Positions 17,767 through 26,022 of a stretch of DNA of 64,000 bases are shown in pieces (position 1 is the first letter of the stretch; the number at the start of each line of letters is the position of its first letter). The translations under genes were made by a program, and so were the position numbers. The stretch covers positions 1,477,260 to 1,541,259 of the forward strand of contig NZ_CP072943.1 in assembly GCF_018069705.1 (NCBI RefSeq), written 5' to 3'. Source of the stretch: Aminithiophilus ramosus (GTDB lineage: Bacteria > Synergistota > Synergistia > Synergistales > Aminithiophilaceae). The notes under the pieces are model-generated. The model was given only the letters and a program-made list of their open reading frames with translations. It did no database searches and had not been told where the DNA came from.

Positions 17767-17898
17767 GGATTCGCATTCTGGGCAGTCTCTTTTCCCCATT
17801 ACGGTGCGCTAGAGGGCGGGGCATGGCATTTGCTGTGCCCCGGTCTCTGTGGTGAAGTCCTCGACTTTCAGCAGTAGCCAAAGCAAGGAGGAGTTGTC

Positions 17899-18915
17899 AT
17901 GAACAAACTCAAGGTCGCTATCAACGGTTTCGGAAGGATCGGCCGCCTCACTCTCCGCTCCGTTTTTCAGTACGATAGGGAAGCTCTTTTCGATGTCGTC
18001 GCCATCAACGATTTAACTTCCCCTGAAACCCTGGGATATCTCTTTAAGTATGATTCCGTTCACCGCCGTTTCCCAGGGGATGTCTCTGTGGAGGGGAATT
18101 GCCTCGTTGTGAATGGTCATTCCATCCAAGTTGTTGCCGAACCTGATCCGATGAAGCTGCCATGGAAAGAGCTTGGCGTGGATCTGGTCGTCGAGTCGAC
18201 AGGTCGTTTCACCGATGCAGAGAAGGCTAAGGCTCACCTTGAAGCGGGGGCCAAAAGAGTCCTTATTTCGGCTCCAGCTAAAAAAGAAGACGTGACGATC
18301 GTCATGGGCGTCAATGAGGGCGATTATGATCCCTCAAAACACTTTATCGTCTCCAATGCCTCTTGTACGACAAACTGTCTCGCACCTGTAGTGAAGGTCC
18401 TTCAGGAAGAGTTCGGCATCGAGAAGGGGCTTATGACGACAGCTCACTCCTACACGAACGACCAGCAAGTCCTCGATTTCCCTCACAAAGACCTTGCTCG
18501 TGGTCGTGCCGCGGCGCTTTCCATCATCCCCACTTCGACGGGAGCGGCCAAGGCCGTTTTTAAAGTCGTCGAGGGACTCGAGGGGAAGCTGAACGGTCTT
18601 GCGCTGAGGGTACCCACAGCCGATGTCTCTGTCGTCGATCTTGTTGCGCAGCTCTCGCGCGACGTTTCCGTTATGGAAGTGAACGAAGCCGTCAAAAAGT
18701 GGGCCGACGGGCCCATGAAGGGTATCTTGGCCTATGAGCCGGCCAGTCTTGTTTCCATGGATTTCGTGGGTGACAGTCACTCGTCGATTTTTGCCCCCCA
18801 GCAGACAATGGCTGTGGGCAATCTCGTTAAAGTTCTCTCCTGGTACGACAATGAATGGGGCTACAGCTGCCGCATCGTCGATCTTATCAACTTCATGATC
18901 CGAAAGGGGCTATAG
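17899..18915 (+). CDS. gap: Glyceraldehyde-3-phosphate dehydrogenase
   Basis: Oxidises glyceraldehyde-3-phosphate to 1,3-bisphosphoglycerate with NAD(P). The 338-residue enzyme has the nucleotide loop INGFGRIGR at the N-terminus, the catalytic Cys in [11 protein letters not shown] near residue 156, the downstream His in HSYTNDQ and the C-terminal [18 protein letters not shown] lies seven bases before the ATG. First gene of a three-gene glycolytic operon with its own promoter. Confidence 0.97.
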   Translation: MNKLKVAINGFGRIGRLTLRSVFQYDREALFDVVAINDLTSPETLGYLFKYDSVHRRFPGDVSVEGNCLVVNGHSIQVVAEPDPMKLPWKELGVDLVVESTGRFTDAEKAKAHLEAGAKRVLISAPAKKEDVTIVMGVNEGDYDPSKHFIVSNASCTTNCLAPVVKVLQEEFGIEKGLMTTAHSYTNDQQVLDFPHKDLARGRAAALSIIPTSTGAAKAVFKVVEGLEGKLNGLALRVPTADVSVVDLVAQLSRDVSVMEVNEAVKKWADGPMKGILAYEPASLVSMDFVGDSHSSIFAPQQTMAVGNLVKVLSWYDNEWGYSCRIVDLINFMIRKGL

Positions 18916-18921
18916 AGCACG

Positions 18922-20115
18922 ATGAGGCTGCGGGCGCTCGCCGAGTACGGCGGTGACCTCCGGGGAAAAAGAGTTCTTCTCCGCGCCGACCTCAACGTGC
19001 CGATGGAGGAGGGGCGGGTCGCGGATGATACGAGACTCCTCGCGCATCTTCCCGTTCTCAATGATTTGCGCGCAAGAGGAGCCCGTATCGCTCTCTGTTC
19101 TCATCTGGGGCGTCCAAAGGGAAAGAGCGTTGCCGAATTCTCCCTCTTCCCAGTGGCCCAGAGGTTGTCGGAAATAACGGGGTGGCCCGTCTCCTTCGCT
19201 GAGGATTGTCAGGGGATCGTTGTCGCTTCAGCTCTGGACCGTCTGGAGCCTGGCGGCATCGTTGTCCTTGAGAACCTGCGCTTTCATCAAGAAGAAGAGA
19301 AGAACGACCCTGTCTTTGCCGAATCGCTGGCTTCCGGCTTCGAACTTTTCGTCATGGACGCTTTCAGCGCCGCTCACAGGGCCCATGCCTCCACGCGTGG
19401 CGTTGTCGATTTTCTCCCTTCTGTCGCCGGACCTCTTCTCGTGCGGGAGGTCGAGGCTCTGAGCCAGGTCAGGGACAACCCGGTTGCTCCCTACGTGCTT
19501 ATCCTCGGCGGAGCCAAGGTCTCTGACAAGATCGGCGTCATAGAGAACCTTCTGGAAAAAGTTGACGCTGTCCTGGTCGGCGGCGGGATGGCCTTCACTT
19601 TCCTTGAGGCCAAAGGCTTGCCGATTGGCCGGTCCCTATGCGAGAAAGAAAAACTTTCTTTTGCTGCGGAGATGGTGGCTAAAGCGAAGGCAAGAGGTGT
19701 GTCGCTCCTGCTGCCTGAGGACGTGGTCGTGACAGAAGAGTTTTCGGCCCAGGCCAAGTCCTGGACGGTGAGCGTCGACGAAATACCGTTAAACGCCATG
19801 GGGCTCGATATCGGGCCTGCAACGGCGGAGCGCTTCGTCGAGGTGCTCCGCCGGGCGAAGACCGTCCTCTGGAATGGTCCTATGGGTGTCTTTGAAATGG
19901 AACCCTTCGCGGAGGGAACGCGGCGTCTCTGTGAGGTACTCGGTGAGGTGACCTCCCAGGGAGGTTTTACCGTCATTGGTGGTGGAGATACGGCGGCAGC
20001 TGTCAATCGGCTCGGTTTCGGTGACCGCGTTTCCCACGTCTCTACGGGCGGGGGAGCAAGCTTGGAGTTTTTTGAGGGTAAAATGCTCCCCGGCGTCGAG
20101 CCCTTTCTCCTTTGA
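18922..20115 (+). CDS. pgk: Phosphoglycerate kinase
   Basis: Transfers the acyl phosphate of 1,3-bisphosphoglycerate to ADP. The 397-residue enzyme shows the RADLNVP substrate site near residue 20, SHLGRPKG, the hinge/nucleotide segments GGAKVSDKI and WNGPMGVFE, and the C-terminal GGGDTAAAV. It starts six bases after the gap stop, with an ATG behind GGGGCTATAGAG. Length is typical for bacterial PGK. Cotranscribed with gap and tpiA. Confidence 0.97.
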   Translation: MRLRALAEYGGDLRGKRVLLRADLNVPMEEGRVADDTRLLAHLPVLNDLRARGARIALCSHLGRPKGKSVAEFSLFPVAQRLSEITGWPVSFAEDCQGIVVASALDRLEPGGIVVLENLRFHQEEEKNDPVFAESLASGFELFVMDAFSAAHRAHASTRGVVDFLPSVAGPLLVREVEALSQVRDNPVAPYVLILGGAKVSDKIGVIENLLEKVDAVLVGGGMAFTFLEAKGLPIGRSLCEKEKLSFAAEMVAKAKARGVSLLLPEDVVVTEEFSAQAKSWTVSVDEIPLNAMGLDIGPATAERFVEVLRRAKTVLWNGPMGVFEMEPFAEGTRRLCEVLGEVTSQGGFTVIGGGDTAAAVNRLGFGDRVSHVSTGGGASLEFFEGKMLPGVEPFLL

Positions 20116-20155
20116 CTGGGGAGCTGTCGAGACCACTCTGCGGGGATGTGATTCC

Positions 20156-20956
20156 ATGCGTAAAATGTTGATTGCAGGTAATTGGAAAATGCATATGACG
20201 GCGGGGGAGACGGAGCAATTTTTTCGCGAGTTTATGGCCTCTCTGAGGCAGCCTCCCTTTCGGGAAGCCCTAGGCCGCAGCCGTCTGGAAGTGGCTCTTT
20301 TTCCTCCCTTTACCAGCCTTTACGTTGCAGCCTTTGCTCTAGAGGAGGCCCCTCGCGGTTTTTCCCTCGGTGCCCAGACGGTTCACTGGGAGACTCACGG
20401 GGCTTTCACGGGCGAGATCTCTCCAGCGATGGTGGAGGAGAGCGGTTGTCGCTACTGCCTCGTCGGCCACAGCGAAAGACGTCACCTTTTCGGTGAAACG
20501 GACGAGATGACGAACCTGAAAGTGCGTGCGTTGTTGGCCACTTCCCTCCGTCCTGTTCTCTGCGTAGGCGAAACTCTGGCGGAGAGAGAGCGAGGAGAGA
20601 CGTTTACGGTGGTTCGGCGCCAGCTGTTGAAGGGGCTTGAGAGTGTCCCCGCCCATCGCCTAGGCCAAGATGTTGTCGTTGCCTATGAACCGGTCTGGGC
20701 CATCGGAACGGGCAAGACAGCCAGCGATGACGATGCACAGGAAGTGTGTCATTTCCTGCGGTCGGTTGTTGGCGATCAACTCGGTGCCGAAGGTGCCGAA
20801 AGCCTTCGCGTTCTTTACGGCGGGAGCGTAAAAGCGGAAAACAGCGCCGGATTGATGGCACGGCCCGATATCGACGGAGCTCTGGTCGGCGGGGCTTCGC
20901 TCAAGAGCGATTCTTTCCTGGCTATTCTCAGGGAATCGCTGTCTGCTCTTGCTTGA
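20156..20956 (+). CDS. tpiA: Triosephosphate isomerase
   Basis: Interconverts dihydroxyacetone phosphate and glyceraldehyde-3-phosphate. The 266-residue TIM barrel begins AGNWKMH, with the electrophilic His in VGHSERR, the catalytic Glu in YEPVWAIGTGK, and the phosphate loops YGGSV and GALVGGASL. The frame is open further upstream, but the ATG at 20156, preceded by GGGGATG, gives the family's usual start and lies 40 bases after the pgk stop. It is the last gene of the + strand run and is followed by a strong terminator. Confidence 0.96.
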   Translation: MRKMLIAGNWKMHMTAGETEQFFREFMASLRQPPFREALGRSRLEVALFPPFTSLYVAAFALEEAPRGFSLGAQTVHWETHGAFTGEISPAMVEESGCRYCLVGHSERRHLFGETDEMTNLKVRALLATSLRPVLCVGETLAERERGETFTVVRRQLLKGLESVPAHRLGQDVVVAYEPVWAIGTGKTASDDDAQEVCHFLRSVVGDQLGAEGAESLRVLYGGSVKAENSAGLMARPDIDGALVGGASLKSDSFLAILRESLSALA

Positions 20957-20984
20957 GGGACGTTGACCAAGGCCCATAAGTATC

Positions 20985-21031
20985 GCCACCCAAAAAGAAG
21001 GGGCCATGAAGGCCCCTTCTTTTTGGGTGGC
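20985..21031. terminator. Bidirectional intrinsic terminator after tpiA
   Basis: A perfect 21-bp inverted repeat (20985-21005 and 21011-21031) with a five-base loop. The GC core GAAGGGGCC/GGCCCCTTC is flanked inside the stem by AAAAA and TTTTT, so it can act on either strand. It lies in the 301-base gap between the convergent tpiA and rsfS genes; the rest of that gap holds the second terminator at 21135-21179 and no gene I can support. Confidence 0.88.
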
Positions 21032-21134
21032 GCAGAAGTTGTGTCCGTCGGCAGAAGCCGACCGGCCGGAATGCCGAAAGCAACATAAGATACATTATAG
21101 GACACGATAGAAATGAAGGGCGGGAAGAAACGCC

Positions 21135-21179
21135 AAGCAAAAGACCTCCGTCTCAGAGAGATCTCTCTCTGTCCGGAGG
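21135..21179 (-). terminator. Probable intrinsic terminator after rsfS
   Basis: On the minus strand, CCTCCG (21179-21174) pairs with CGGAGG (21150-21145), with an inner CAGAGAGA/TCTCTCTG pairing, followed by TCTTTTGCTT. It lies about 80 bases beyond the rsfS stop. Confidence 0.62.
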
Positions 21180-21257
21180 CCCGAGATCTTGGTGAGGCGT
21201 GAAGGTCTTCTGCTTCTGCTCTGCCGGGCTTCTGTGGTTGACTGCGTAAGCCCGGTC

Positions 21258-21611
21258 TCAGTCGGCGAAGACGGTTGTCGGAGCGTCGCCCCAGATGCTC
21301 TCGATTCGATAAAAATCGCGGCCACGTTTGCTGAAGATGTGGACGACAAGCTTGCCCGTATCAATCAGCCCCCAGAGAGAACTGTTGCGGCCTTCGACGA
21401 CATAGGATGTCCCCTCGGCATCTAAGGTCTCTTCGACGACATTGAGAAGGGTCCGCATGTGGACGTCCGAGTTGGCTGTGGCGATAAGAAAAACGTCGGC
21501 TTCGGCGTTAAGATGCGTCAGGTCAATAAGGGTTACCTCTTCCGCTGACTTGAAAAGCAACTTTTCGACAAGCTTCTGATACCTGTGCTCGATCGACAAT
21601 TTTGTCATCAT
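21258..21611 (-). CDS. rsfS: RsfS, ribosome silencing factor
   Basis: RsfS (DUF143 family) binds L14 on the 50S subunit and blocks subunit joining in stationary phase or starvation. The 117-residue protein carries the ADVFLIATANSDVH segment, the EGRNSSLWGLIDTGKLVVHIF stretch (here SLWGLID in place of the common WVLLD) and a C-terminal FYRIESIWGDAP. Two adjacent ATGs begin it; the second, at 21608, is better spaced from GGGAGG. It is the last gene of the long minus-strand group, 27 bases after the LCP gene, in the usual nadD-to-rsfS neighbourhood. Confidence 0.92.
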   Translation of the reverse strand: MMTKLSIEHRYQKLVEKLLFKSAEEVTLIDLTHLNAEADVFLIATANSDVHMRTLLNVVEETLDAEGTSYVVEGRNSSLWGLIDTGKLVVHIFSKRGRDFYRIESIWGDAPTTVFAD

Positions 21612-21637
21612 AGACCTCCCATCAAAGTCGCGTTTCT

Positions 21638-22897
21638 CTACTCCAGACGTTGGGAGCGAAGTCTCTCGAAGATTGTGGCATAGTCGTGCCCGAGGGTCAG
21701 AGTGACAACGGTCACATCGGAGGCTCTCACGAGTTTTGGGCCGATTCCGGCAAGCGTGGCCAAAGCCGTTCCTCGCTTTCGCCCCTCCTCCCCCTCAGTC
21801 TGAGGGTAGTGAACCTGGGAATAGTGGTAATCGAAATGCTTGGCGTTTCCCGAATAGGAGACGTCGATGCCCAGTTTCTGGAGAACTTCAGCTCCTTGTC
21901 CAGCCAGTCCCTTGCCTCCGCTGCCGTTGAGAACGGCCACGGGCCTTGTGAAAATAGAGGCTATCTCTGCGGCCGTAAAGTTCATCTCCGTTTCCGCTCC
22001 AACGAGATCGGGCGATGTTTCCGGAGGAAGGTCGGACGAAGAGGAGAGGAAAGACGACGTTGCCGCAAGATCGCCGAGCCAATAACTGATGCCGGAGATG
22101 TAGGCGGAGTGCCCCGGGAGAGTGGAAAATTGCAACTGCGCCTCCTTCTCCCCTTCTCTCAGGTACGACCCGAGCTGAAGGGCCTGGGAGGGCGGAAGAT
22201 TTGTTTCGACCATGGCGATAGCTTCACGGATGAGCTGCGGGAGCTTGGGCAAGATTTCGGGAGAGTAGATTTTCTCTAGAAGAGCGTGCATGAAGATCTG
22301 TTGCCGTCGCACTCTTCCGATGTCCCCCAAGGCGTCGTTGCGGAAGCGGACATAGTGAAGGGCTTTCTGTCCGTCAAGGCGTTGAGGGCCCTTGGGGATG
22401 TCGATGTAAAGCCCTCCGGCTCGATCAACGTAGTAAAGTCTCTTCTCGACGTTGATCTCAAGACCTCCGATCAGGTCGACCACACGAGGGAAACTGTCGT
22501 AATTGACGACGACATAGTAATGGATGGGGAGGCCCAGATAGTTGACGAGCGTCTCCTGAAGAAGCTTGACGCCTCCATAGGCATAGGCGTGATTGAGTTT
22601 CTGCCATCCATGGCCCGTGATCTGAACGCGCGTGTCACGCGGGAGAGAGAGCAGCTTGACCGTCTTGGATTCCAGGTTGACGGAGACGAAGGCTATCGTA
22701 TCGGAACGATGGGATCCTTCATTGGAATCGACGCCGATCAACAGGAGGTTTACCTGGCCCGAATCCCTGTCGTGAACGAGCTCCTCCCGGAGAGAAGCTT
22801 CCTTGGGAAGAAGAACGCGCTGGAGACGCCACCAAGCTCCGGTCATTGTGGAGAGAAGAATGAACAGCGCGGCCAGAGCCAGTTTGCCTTTGGTCAT
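21638..22897 (-). CDS. LytR-CpsA-Psr family protein with LytR_C domain
   Basis: LCP proteins sit on the outer face of the cytoplasmic membrane and transfer undecaprenyl-linked glycans to peptidoglycan or other acceptors. The 419-residue protein has an N-terminal membrane helix (about residues 5-22) and an LCP domain (about 50-215) with GVDSNEGSHRSDTI, SLPRDTRV, KLNHAYAYGG and RFRNDALGDIGRVRRQQ, the Arg and Asp residues that bind polyprenyl phosphate. A LytR_C domain follows at about 315-410 (VAVLNGSGGKGLA). ATG at 22897 lies just after the nadD stop. The acceptor glycan cannot be inferred. Confidence 0.88.
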   Translation of the reverse strand: MTKGKLALAALFILLSTMTGAWWRLQRVLLPKEASLREELVHDRDSGQVNLLLIGVDSNEGSHRSDTIAFVSVNLESKTVKLLSLPRDTRVQITGHGWQKLNHAYAYGGVKLLQETLVNYLGLPIHYYVVVNYDSFPRVVDLIGGLEINVEKRLYYVDRAGGLYIDIPKGPQRLDGQKALHYVRFRNDALGDIGRVRRQQIFMHALLEKIYSPEILPKLPQLIREAIAMVETNLPPSQALQLGSYLREGEKEAQLQFSTLPGHSAYISGISYWLGDLAATSSFLSSSSDLPPETSPDLVGAETEMNFTAAEIASIFTRPVAVLNGSGGKGLAGQGAEVLQKLGIDVSYSGNAKHFDYHYSQVHYPQTEGEEGRKRGTALATLAGIGPKLVRASDVTVVTLTLGHDYATIFERLRSQRLE

Positions 22898-22901
22898 ATA
22901 A

Positions 22902-23531
22902 TCACCATCCGTTTCTCCGATGGTAGAGAGCTTTTTTATAAATATAGTGTTCCACTGGCCAGGGGGTCAGATAACGGATGCTCCGTCCTTGCCCGACTCG
23001 CCGACGGATTTCCGTGCTTGAGATGGCCAGATGAGGGATCTCAAGGGGAATGACGGCACGACGAATGGACGGAGGCAGGTCTTCCAGCCGGTGGGGGTTG
23101 TAGCCGGGACGGCTGACAGCCACGATCTTGCAGAGGGAGACGATCTCCTCCGGCTCTTTCCAGTTATGTATGTCGAGAACGGCGTCCAATCCCGTGATGA
23201 AATAAAAGGTAACGCTACCGGCGGGATACCAATGACGCATCTCTCGCAGGGTGTCCACGGTATGGCTTGTCCCCTCACGATCGATTTCAAGACGGGAGAT
23301 CTTGAAATGAGGATTGTCGACGGTTGCCAGCAGGGTCATGGTGTAGCGATCTTCGGCCAAGGAGACCTGCTGGCGGTTCTTGTGAGGCGGCAACCCCGTC
23401 GGAACGAAAAGGACCTCCGAGAGTCCCAGGGAGAAATAGGCCTCCTCCGCAGCAAGGAGATGTCCGTAATGGATGGGGTCAAAGGTGCCGCCCATGACCC
23501 CGATTCGTCTCAGATGAGACGCTGTCGACAA
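22902..23531 (-). CDS. nadD: NadD, nicotinate-nucleotide adenylyltransferase
   Basis: Adenylylates nicotinic acid mononucleotide to deamido-NAD. The protein of about 209 residues has the nucleotidyltransferase motif GGTFDPIHYGHL near residue 15 and ISSTEIRRRV near the C-terminus. The open frame runs further upstream into obgE, but that part is not NadD-like. TTG at 23531 is preferred: GGGAGGAGGG precedes it at about nine bases and it starts 28 bases after the obgE stop. With nadE and nadK also in this window, three NAD(P) genes lie within 27 kb. Confidence 0.9.
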   Translation of the reverse strand: MSTASHLRRIGVMGGTFDPIHYGHLLAAEEAYFSLGLSEVLFVPTGLPPHKNRQQVSLAEDRYTMTLLATVDNPHFKISRLEIDREGTSHTVDTLREMRHWYPAGSVTFYFITGLDAVLDIHNWKEPEEIVSLCKIVAVSRPGYNPHRLEDLPPSIRRAVIPLEIPHLAISSTEIRRRVGQGRSIRYLTPWPVEHYIYKKALYHRRNGW

Positions 23532-23559
23532 GGAATGTTTCCCTCCTCCCGATTGCTCT

Positions 23560-24876
23560 CTACGGCTCGATTTCCAGAGCTCCTTCCGGTTCAAAATCGA
23601 ATTCCATGTCGCCGATGCAGACGGTATCCTTCTCTTTCGCCCCTTGGGCCAGAAGGAGGTCATCGATTTTGAGCTTGCGGAGGATGCGTGCAAATCGAGC
23701 CAAGGCCTCCTCCTGCTCGAAGTCGTAACGTAACACGACTTTTTCCAGGTAAGGGTGAACGATGCGGAATCCCTTCCCATCGGTAAGGCGCAGGATCTGG
23801 ACCGGGACACGGCGACGCCCCTCTCCCTCGATGGGTTCGGCGGCGAGGCCGACGAGACGCGTCTCGCTGTGAGGGCGGGGATGAAGTCGGGCCTGATCGG
23901 CCAAATAGCGCACCAACTGCGGAATATTGTCGCCCCTCAAGGCGCTGACGGCAAGGAAGGGAATACCTTTTTCTTCCATGAATCGGGCCACGCCGTCGAT
24001 CTTTTCCGCGGCGTCCGCGACATCGATCTTGTTGCCCACGACCATATAGGGTCTATCGAGGAGCTCTTCGTCGTAGGAGGCAAACTCCTCACAAATGATT
24101 TCCCACTGCCGCAGGACATCGGAAAGGGACGAGGCAGCAAGGTCGAGGACATGAACGAGAAGTCGCGTCCGTTCGATGTGCCGAAGAAAGGATAATCCCA
24201 ATCCTTTGTCCTGATGGGCACCTTCGATGAGGCCGGGGACGTCGGCGATGATGACCCGTTCGTCATCCACGTCAAGGGCTCCGAGGTTGGGGGAAAGGGT
24301 TGTGAAAGGATAATCGGCAATTTTAGGTTGAGCGTTGGAAATGGCGGCGAGAATGGAGGATTTGCCCGCGTTGGGAAGCCCGACCAGACCGATGTCGGCG
24401 ATCAGCTTGAGCTCCAGTCGTAAGGTTGTCTTCTCGCCGGGGTCGCCTTTTTCCGAAAAGTGGGGTGCGCGGCGCACGGAATTGGTGAATGTGACGTTGC
24501 CTCTTCCGCCCTTTCCGCCTCGGGCGGCGAGGAATCGATCTCCAGGTTCGACGAGGTCGGCGAGGAGGTCGTCCGTCTGACCATCGAAGACGAGCGTGCC
24601 ACAGGGAACGGGGATGACGGCATCCTCTCCCGATCGTCCGTACTGGCGTTTCCCTCGGCCATTTTCTCCCTTGGGAGCCTCGTAACGATGATGATATTCG
24701 AAATCGGCAAGGGTCTGGATGCTGAGGGAGGCTTCGAAAATGATGTTCCCTCCCCTCCCGCCGTTTCCGCCGTCGGGACCGCCACGAGGAACGAACTTCT
24801 CCCTGCGGAAACTGGTGCACCCGTTTCCTCCCTGTCCGCCTTGAACTTGGATCACAACAAGATCAACGAACTTCAT
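23560..24876 (-). CDS. obgE: ObgE/CgtA, ribosome-associated GTPase
   Basis: Obg is an essential GTPase in 50S assembly and stress signalling. The 438-residue protein has the glycine-rich Obg domain (residues 1-158, GGQGGNGC, GGPDGGNGGRGG), the GTPase domain with P-loop GLPNAGKSS, switch DVPGLIEGA and NKID, and a C-terminal OCT domain (about 345-430). GAGGTGA precedes the ATG. A hairpin with a T run separates it from rpmA upstream, so its expression may differ from that of the ribosomal proteins. Confidence 0.96.
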   Translation of the reverse strand: MKFVDLVVIQVQGGQGGNGCTSFRREKFVPRGGPDGGNGGRGGNIIFEASLSIQTLADFEYHHRYEAPKGENGRGKRQYGRSGEDAVIPVPCGTLVFDGQTDDLLADLVEPGDRFLAARGGKGGRGNVTFTNSVRRAPHFSEKGDPGEKTTLRLELKLIADIGLVGLPNAGKSSILAAISNAQPKIADYPFTTLSPNLGALDVDDERVIIADVPGLIEGAHQDKGLGLSFLRHIERTRLLVHVLDLAASSLSDVLRQWEIICEEFASYDEELLDRPYMVVGNKIDVADAAEKIDGVARFMEEKGIPFLAVSALRGDNIPQLVRYLADQARLHPRPHSETRLVGLAAEPIEGEGRRRVPVQILRLTDGKGFRIVHPYLEKVVLRYDFEQEEALARFARILRKLKIDDLLLAQGAKEKDTVCIGDMEFDFEPEGALEIEP

Positions 24877-24910
24877 GGGGTTTCACCTCAGAGGATCATG
24901 ACTCGACATC

Positions 24911-24939
24911 AAAAAGGGGGCCATCGTCAACGGGCCCCC
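24911..24939 (-). terminator. Terminator or attenuator between rpmA and obgE
   Basis: On the minus strand GGGGGCC (24939-24933) pairs with GGCCCCC (24922-24916), followed by TTTTT (24915-24911). It lies 42 bases after the rpmA stop. No good promoter is visible in the 35 bases between it and obgE, so partial read-through is likely. Confidence 0.75.
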
Positions 24940-24980
24940 ATAAAAACGCGCAATCTGACCTGACAGGGCAGAATTTCGCT

Positions 24981-25277
24981 CTACAGACCGACTTCCGCCT
25001 CAACGGGGCAAACATGGGCGTACTTGCGCGTTCCCTTCGTCTCGTAACGGACAAGGCCCGGCTTAAGGGCAAAAAGGGTAAAATCGCGGCCGCAGCCGAC
25101 GTTCTGTCCCGGATGAATCCTGGTCCCTCTCTGGCGCACCAAAATGCCTCCAGCGAGGATGTCCTGGCCGTCATGGCGCTTAATTCCCAGGCGCTTAGGT
25201 TTGCTGTCTCTGCCATTTGACGAGCTGCCTTGTCCTTTTTTATGGGCGAAAAGCTGTAAATTAAATTTTTTCATCAC
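24981..25277 (-). CDS. rpmA: Ribosomal protein L27 with cleavable N-terminal extension
   Basis: L27 reaches into the peptidyl-transferase centre of the 50S subunit. The protein begins [11 protein letters not shown]: the residues up to LQLFA match the N-terminal extension removed by the Prp protease in Firmicutes and relatives, leaving AHKKG at the mature N-terminus. The rest ([26 protein letters not shown]) is canonical. GTG at 25277 or ATG at 25274 starts it, behind GGAGG; the gene overlaps prp by 17 bases. An odd point is a C-terminal Val-Cys-Pro-Val stretch rather than the usual polar tail. Confidence 0.95.
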   Translation of the reverse strand: MMKKFNLQLFAHKKGQGSSSNGRDSKPKRLGIKRHDGQDILAGGILVRQRGTRIHPGQNVGCGRDFTLFALKPGLVRYETKGTRKYAHVCPVEAEVGL

Positions 25278-25593
25278 TCTCAGCCTCCAGAATTTCCAAA
25301 TAAGCGGGATAGCTCTCCTCCATAGCCCTCAAGCCACCAATGATTGTCTGAAAAAGGATTTCGGTCCGCTCGTCGGCGTGAGGAACCTCTAAAGACAGAT
25401 ATCCTCGCCGCTCGTCAACGGAAGAGAGAGGAGAGATCGCCAGGACATCGCTGAAACCGATTTCGAGAGTCTGCATCAGGGCCGAGACGCCTGCACAGAC
25501 GATATCTGAACCTTCCGGAGCATATCCTGAATGTCCTTCGGCGGAAATACGGGTGATAAAGCCTTTCCGTTTCCGTAGGCGGAGGACGATCAT
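25261..25593 (-). CDS. prp: Prp (YsxB), cysteine protease that processes L27
   Basis: Prp removes the N-terminal extension of L27, an essential step in Staphylococcus. The 110-residue protein has the catalytic His in [20 protein letters not shown] and the catalytic Cys twelve residues later, plus the short C-terminal helix of the family. It lies between rplU and rpmA, as in Firmicutes. The presence of both the protease and an L27 extension with a matching cleavage site is good evidence that this processing occurs here. Confidence 0.93.
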   Translation of the reverse strand: MIVLRLRKRKGFITRISAEGHSGYAPEGSDIVCAGVSALMQTLEIGFSDVLAISPLSSVDERRGYLSLEVPHADERTEILFQTIIGGLRAMEESYPAYLEILEAESDEKI

Positions 25594-25603
25594 CGGTGCA
25601 GGC

Positions 25604-25915
25604 TCAGCAATCGATGGAGAGGATCTCCAGCTCCGTGTAGCTCTGGCGGTGTCCCCTTATGCGGCGCTGGTTTGTCTTGTTTTTGTATCGAAAGGCGTAG
25701 ACCTTTTTGCCTCTTCCGTGCGCGATGACCTTGGCCGAGACCTTTGCACCGTCGACGGAGGGCATCCCGAGGGCAAGCCCTTCCTCCCTGGCCACGAGGA
25801 AGACGGGGCCGAGATCGACCGTTGCCCCCTCGGCAGCGTCGAGAAGTTCGACGCGAATTTTCTGTCCCGGCTCGACTCGATACTGTTTGCCTCCTGTTTC
25901 CACTACTGCGTACAT
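25604..25915 (-). CDS. rplU: Ribosomal protein L21
   Basis: L21 binds 23S rRNA on the 50S subunit. The 103-residue protein begins MYAVVETGGKQYRV and ends in a typical KNKTNQRRIRGHRQSYT stretch. An open frame extends upstream, but the ATG at 25915 gives the family start and is preceded by AAGGAGG eight bases away. It opens the rplU-prp-rpmA unit and has its own promoter within the end of recN. Confidence 0.97.
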   Translation of the reverse strand: MYAVVETGGKQYRVEPGQKIRVELLDAAEGATVDLGPVFLVAREEGLALGMPSVDGAKVSAKVIAHGRGKKVYAFRYKNKTNQRRIRGHRQSYTELEILSIDC

Positions 25916-25993
25916 GTTGTTGCCTCCTTCCGCCGGAGCTAGGCAGCTCTGAGCTTTAAAGCCCGCTCCATGCGTATGATCCACGACCTTTGT

Positions 25994-26022
25994 ATTTTAC
26001 GCATCTCGAGTCTTCTCGTCAA
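25994..26022 (-). promoter_or_regulatory. Promoter for rplU-prp-rpmA inside the 3' end of recN
   Basis: On the minus strand TTGACG (26022-26017), a 17-base spacer and TAAAAT (25999-25994). Transcription would begin near 25987 and give a leader of about 70 bases with GGAGC/GCTCC and GAGC/GCTC pairings upstream of the rplU Shine-Dalgarno. Ribosomal-protein feedback on this leader is possible but unproven. Confidence 0.65.

Noticed and set aside
17818-17841. Hairpin in the gap leader as a riboswitch or terminator
   Set aside because: Only six base pairs, no T run and no recognised aptamer features.
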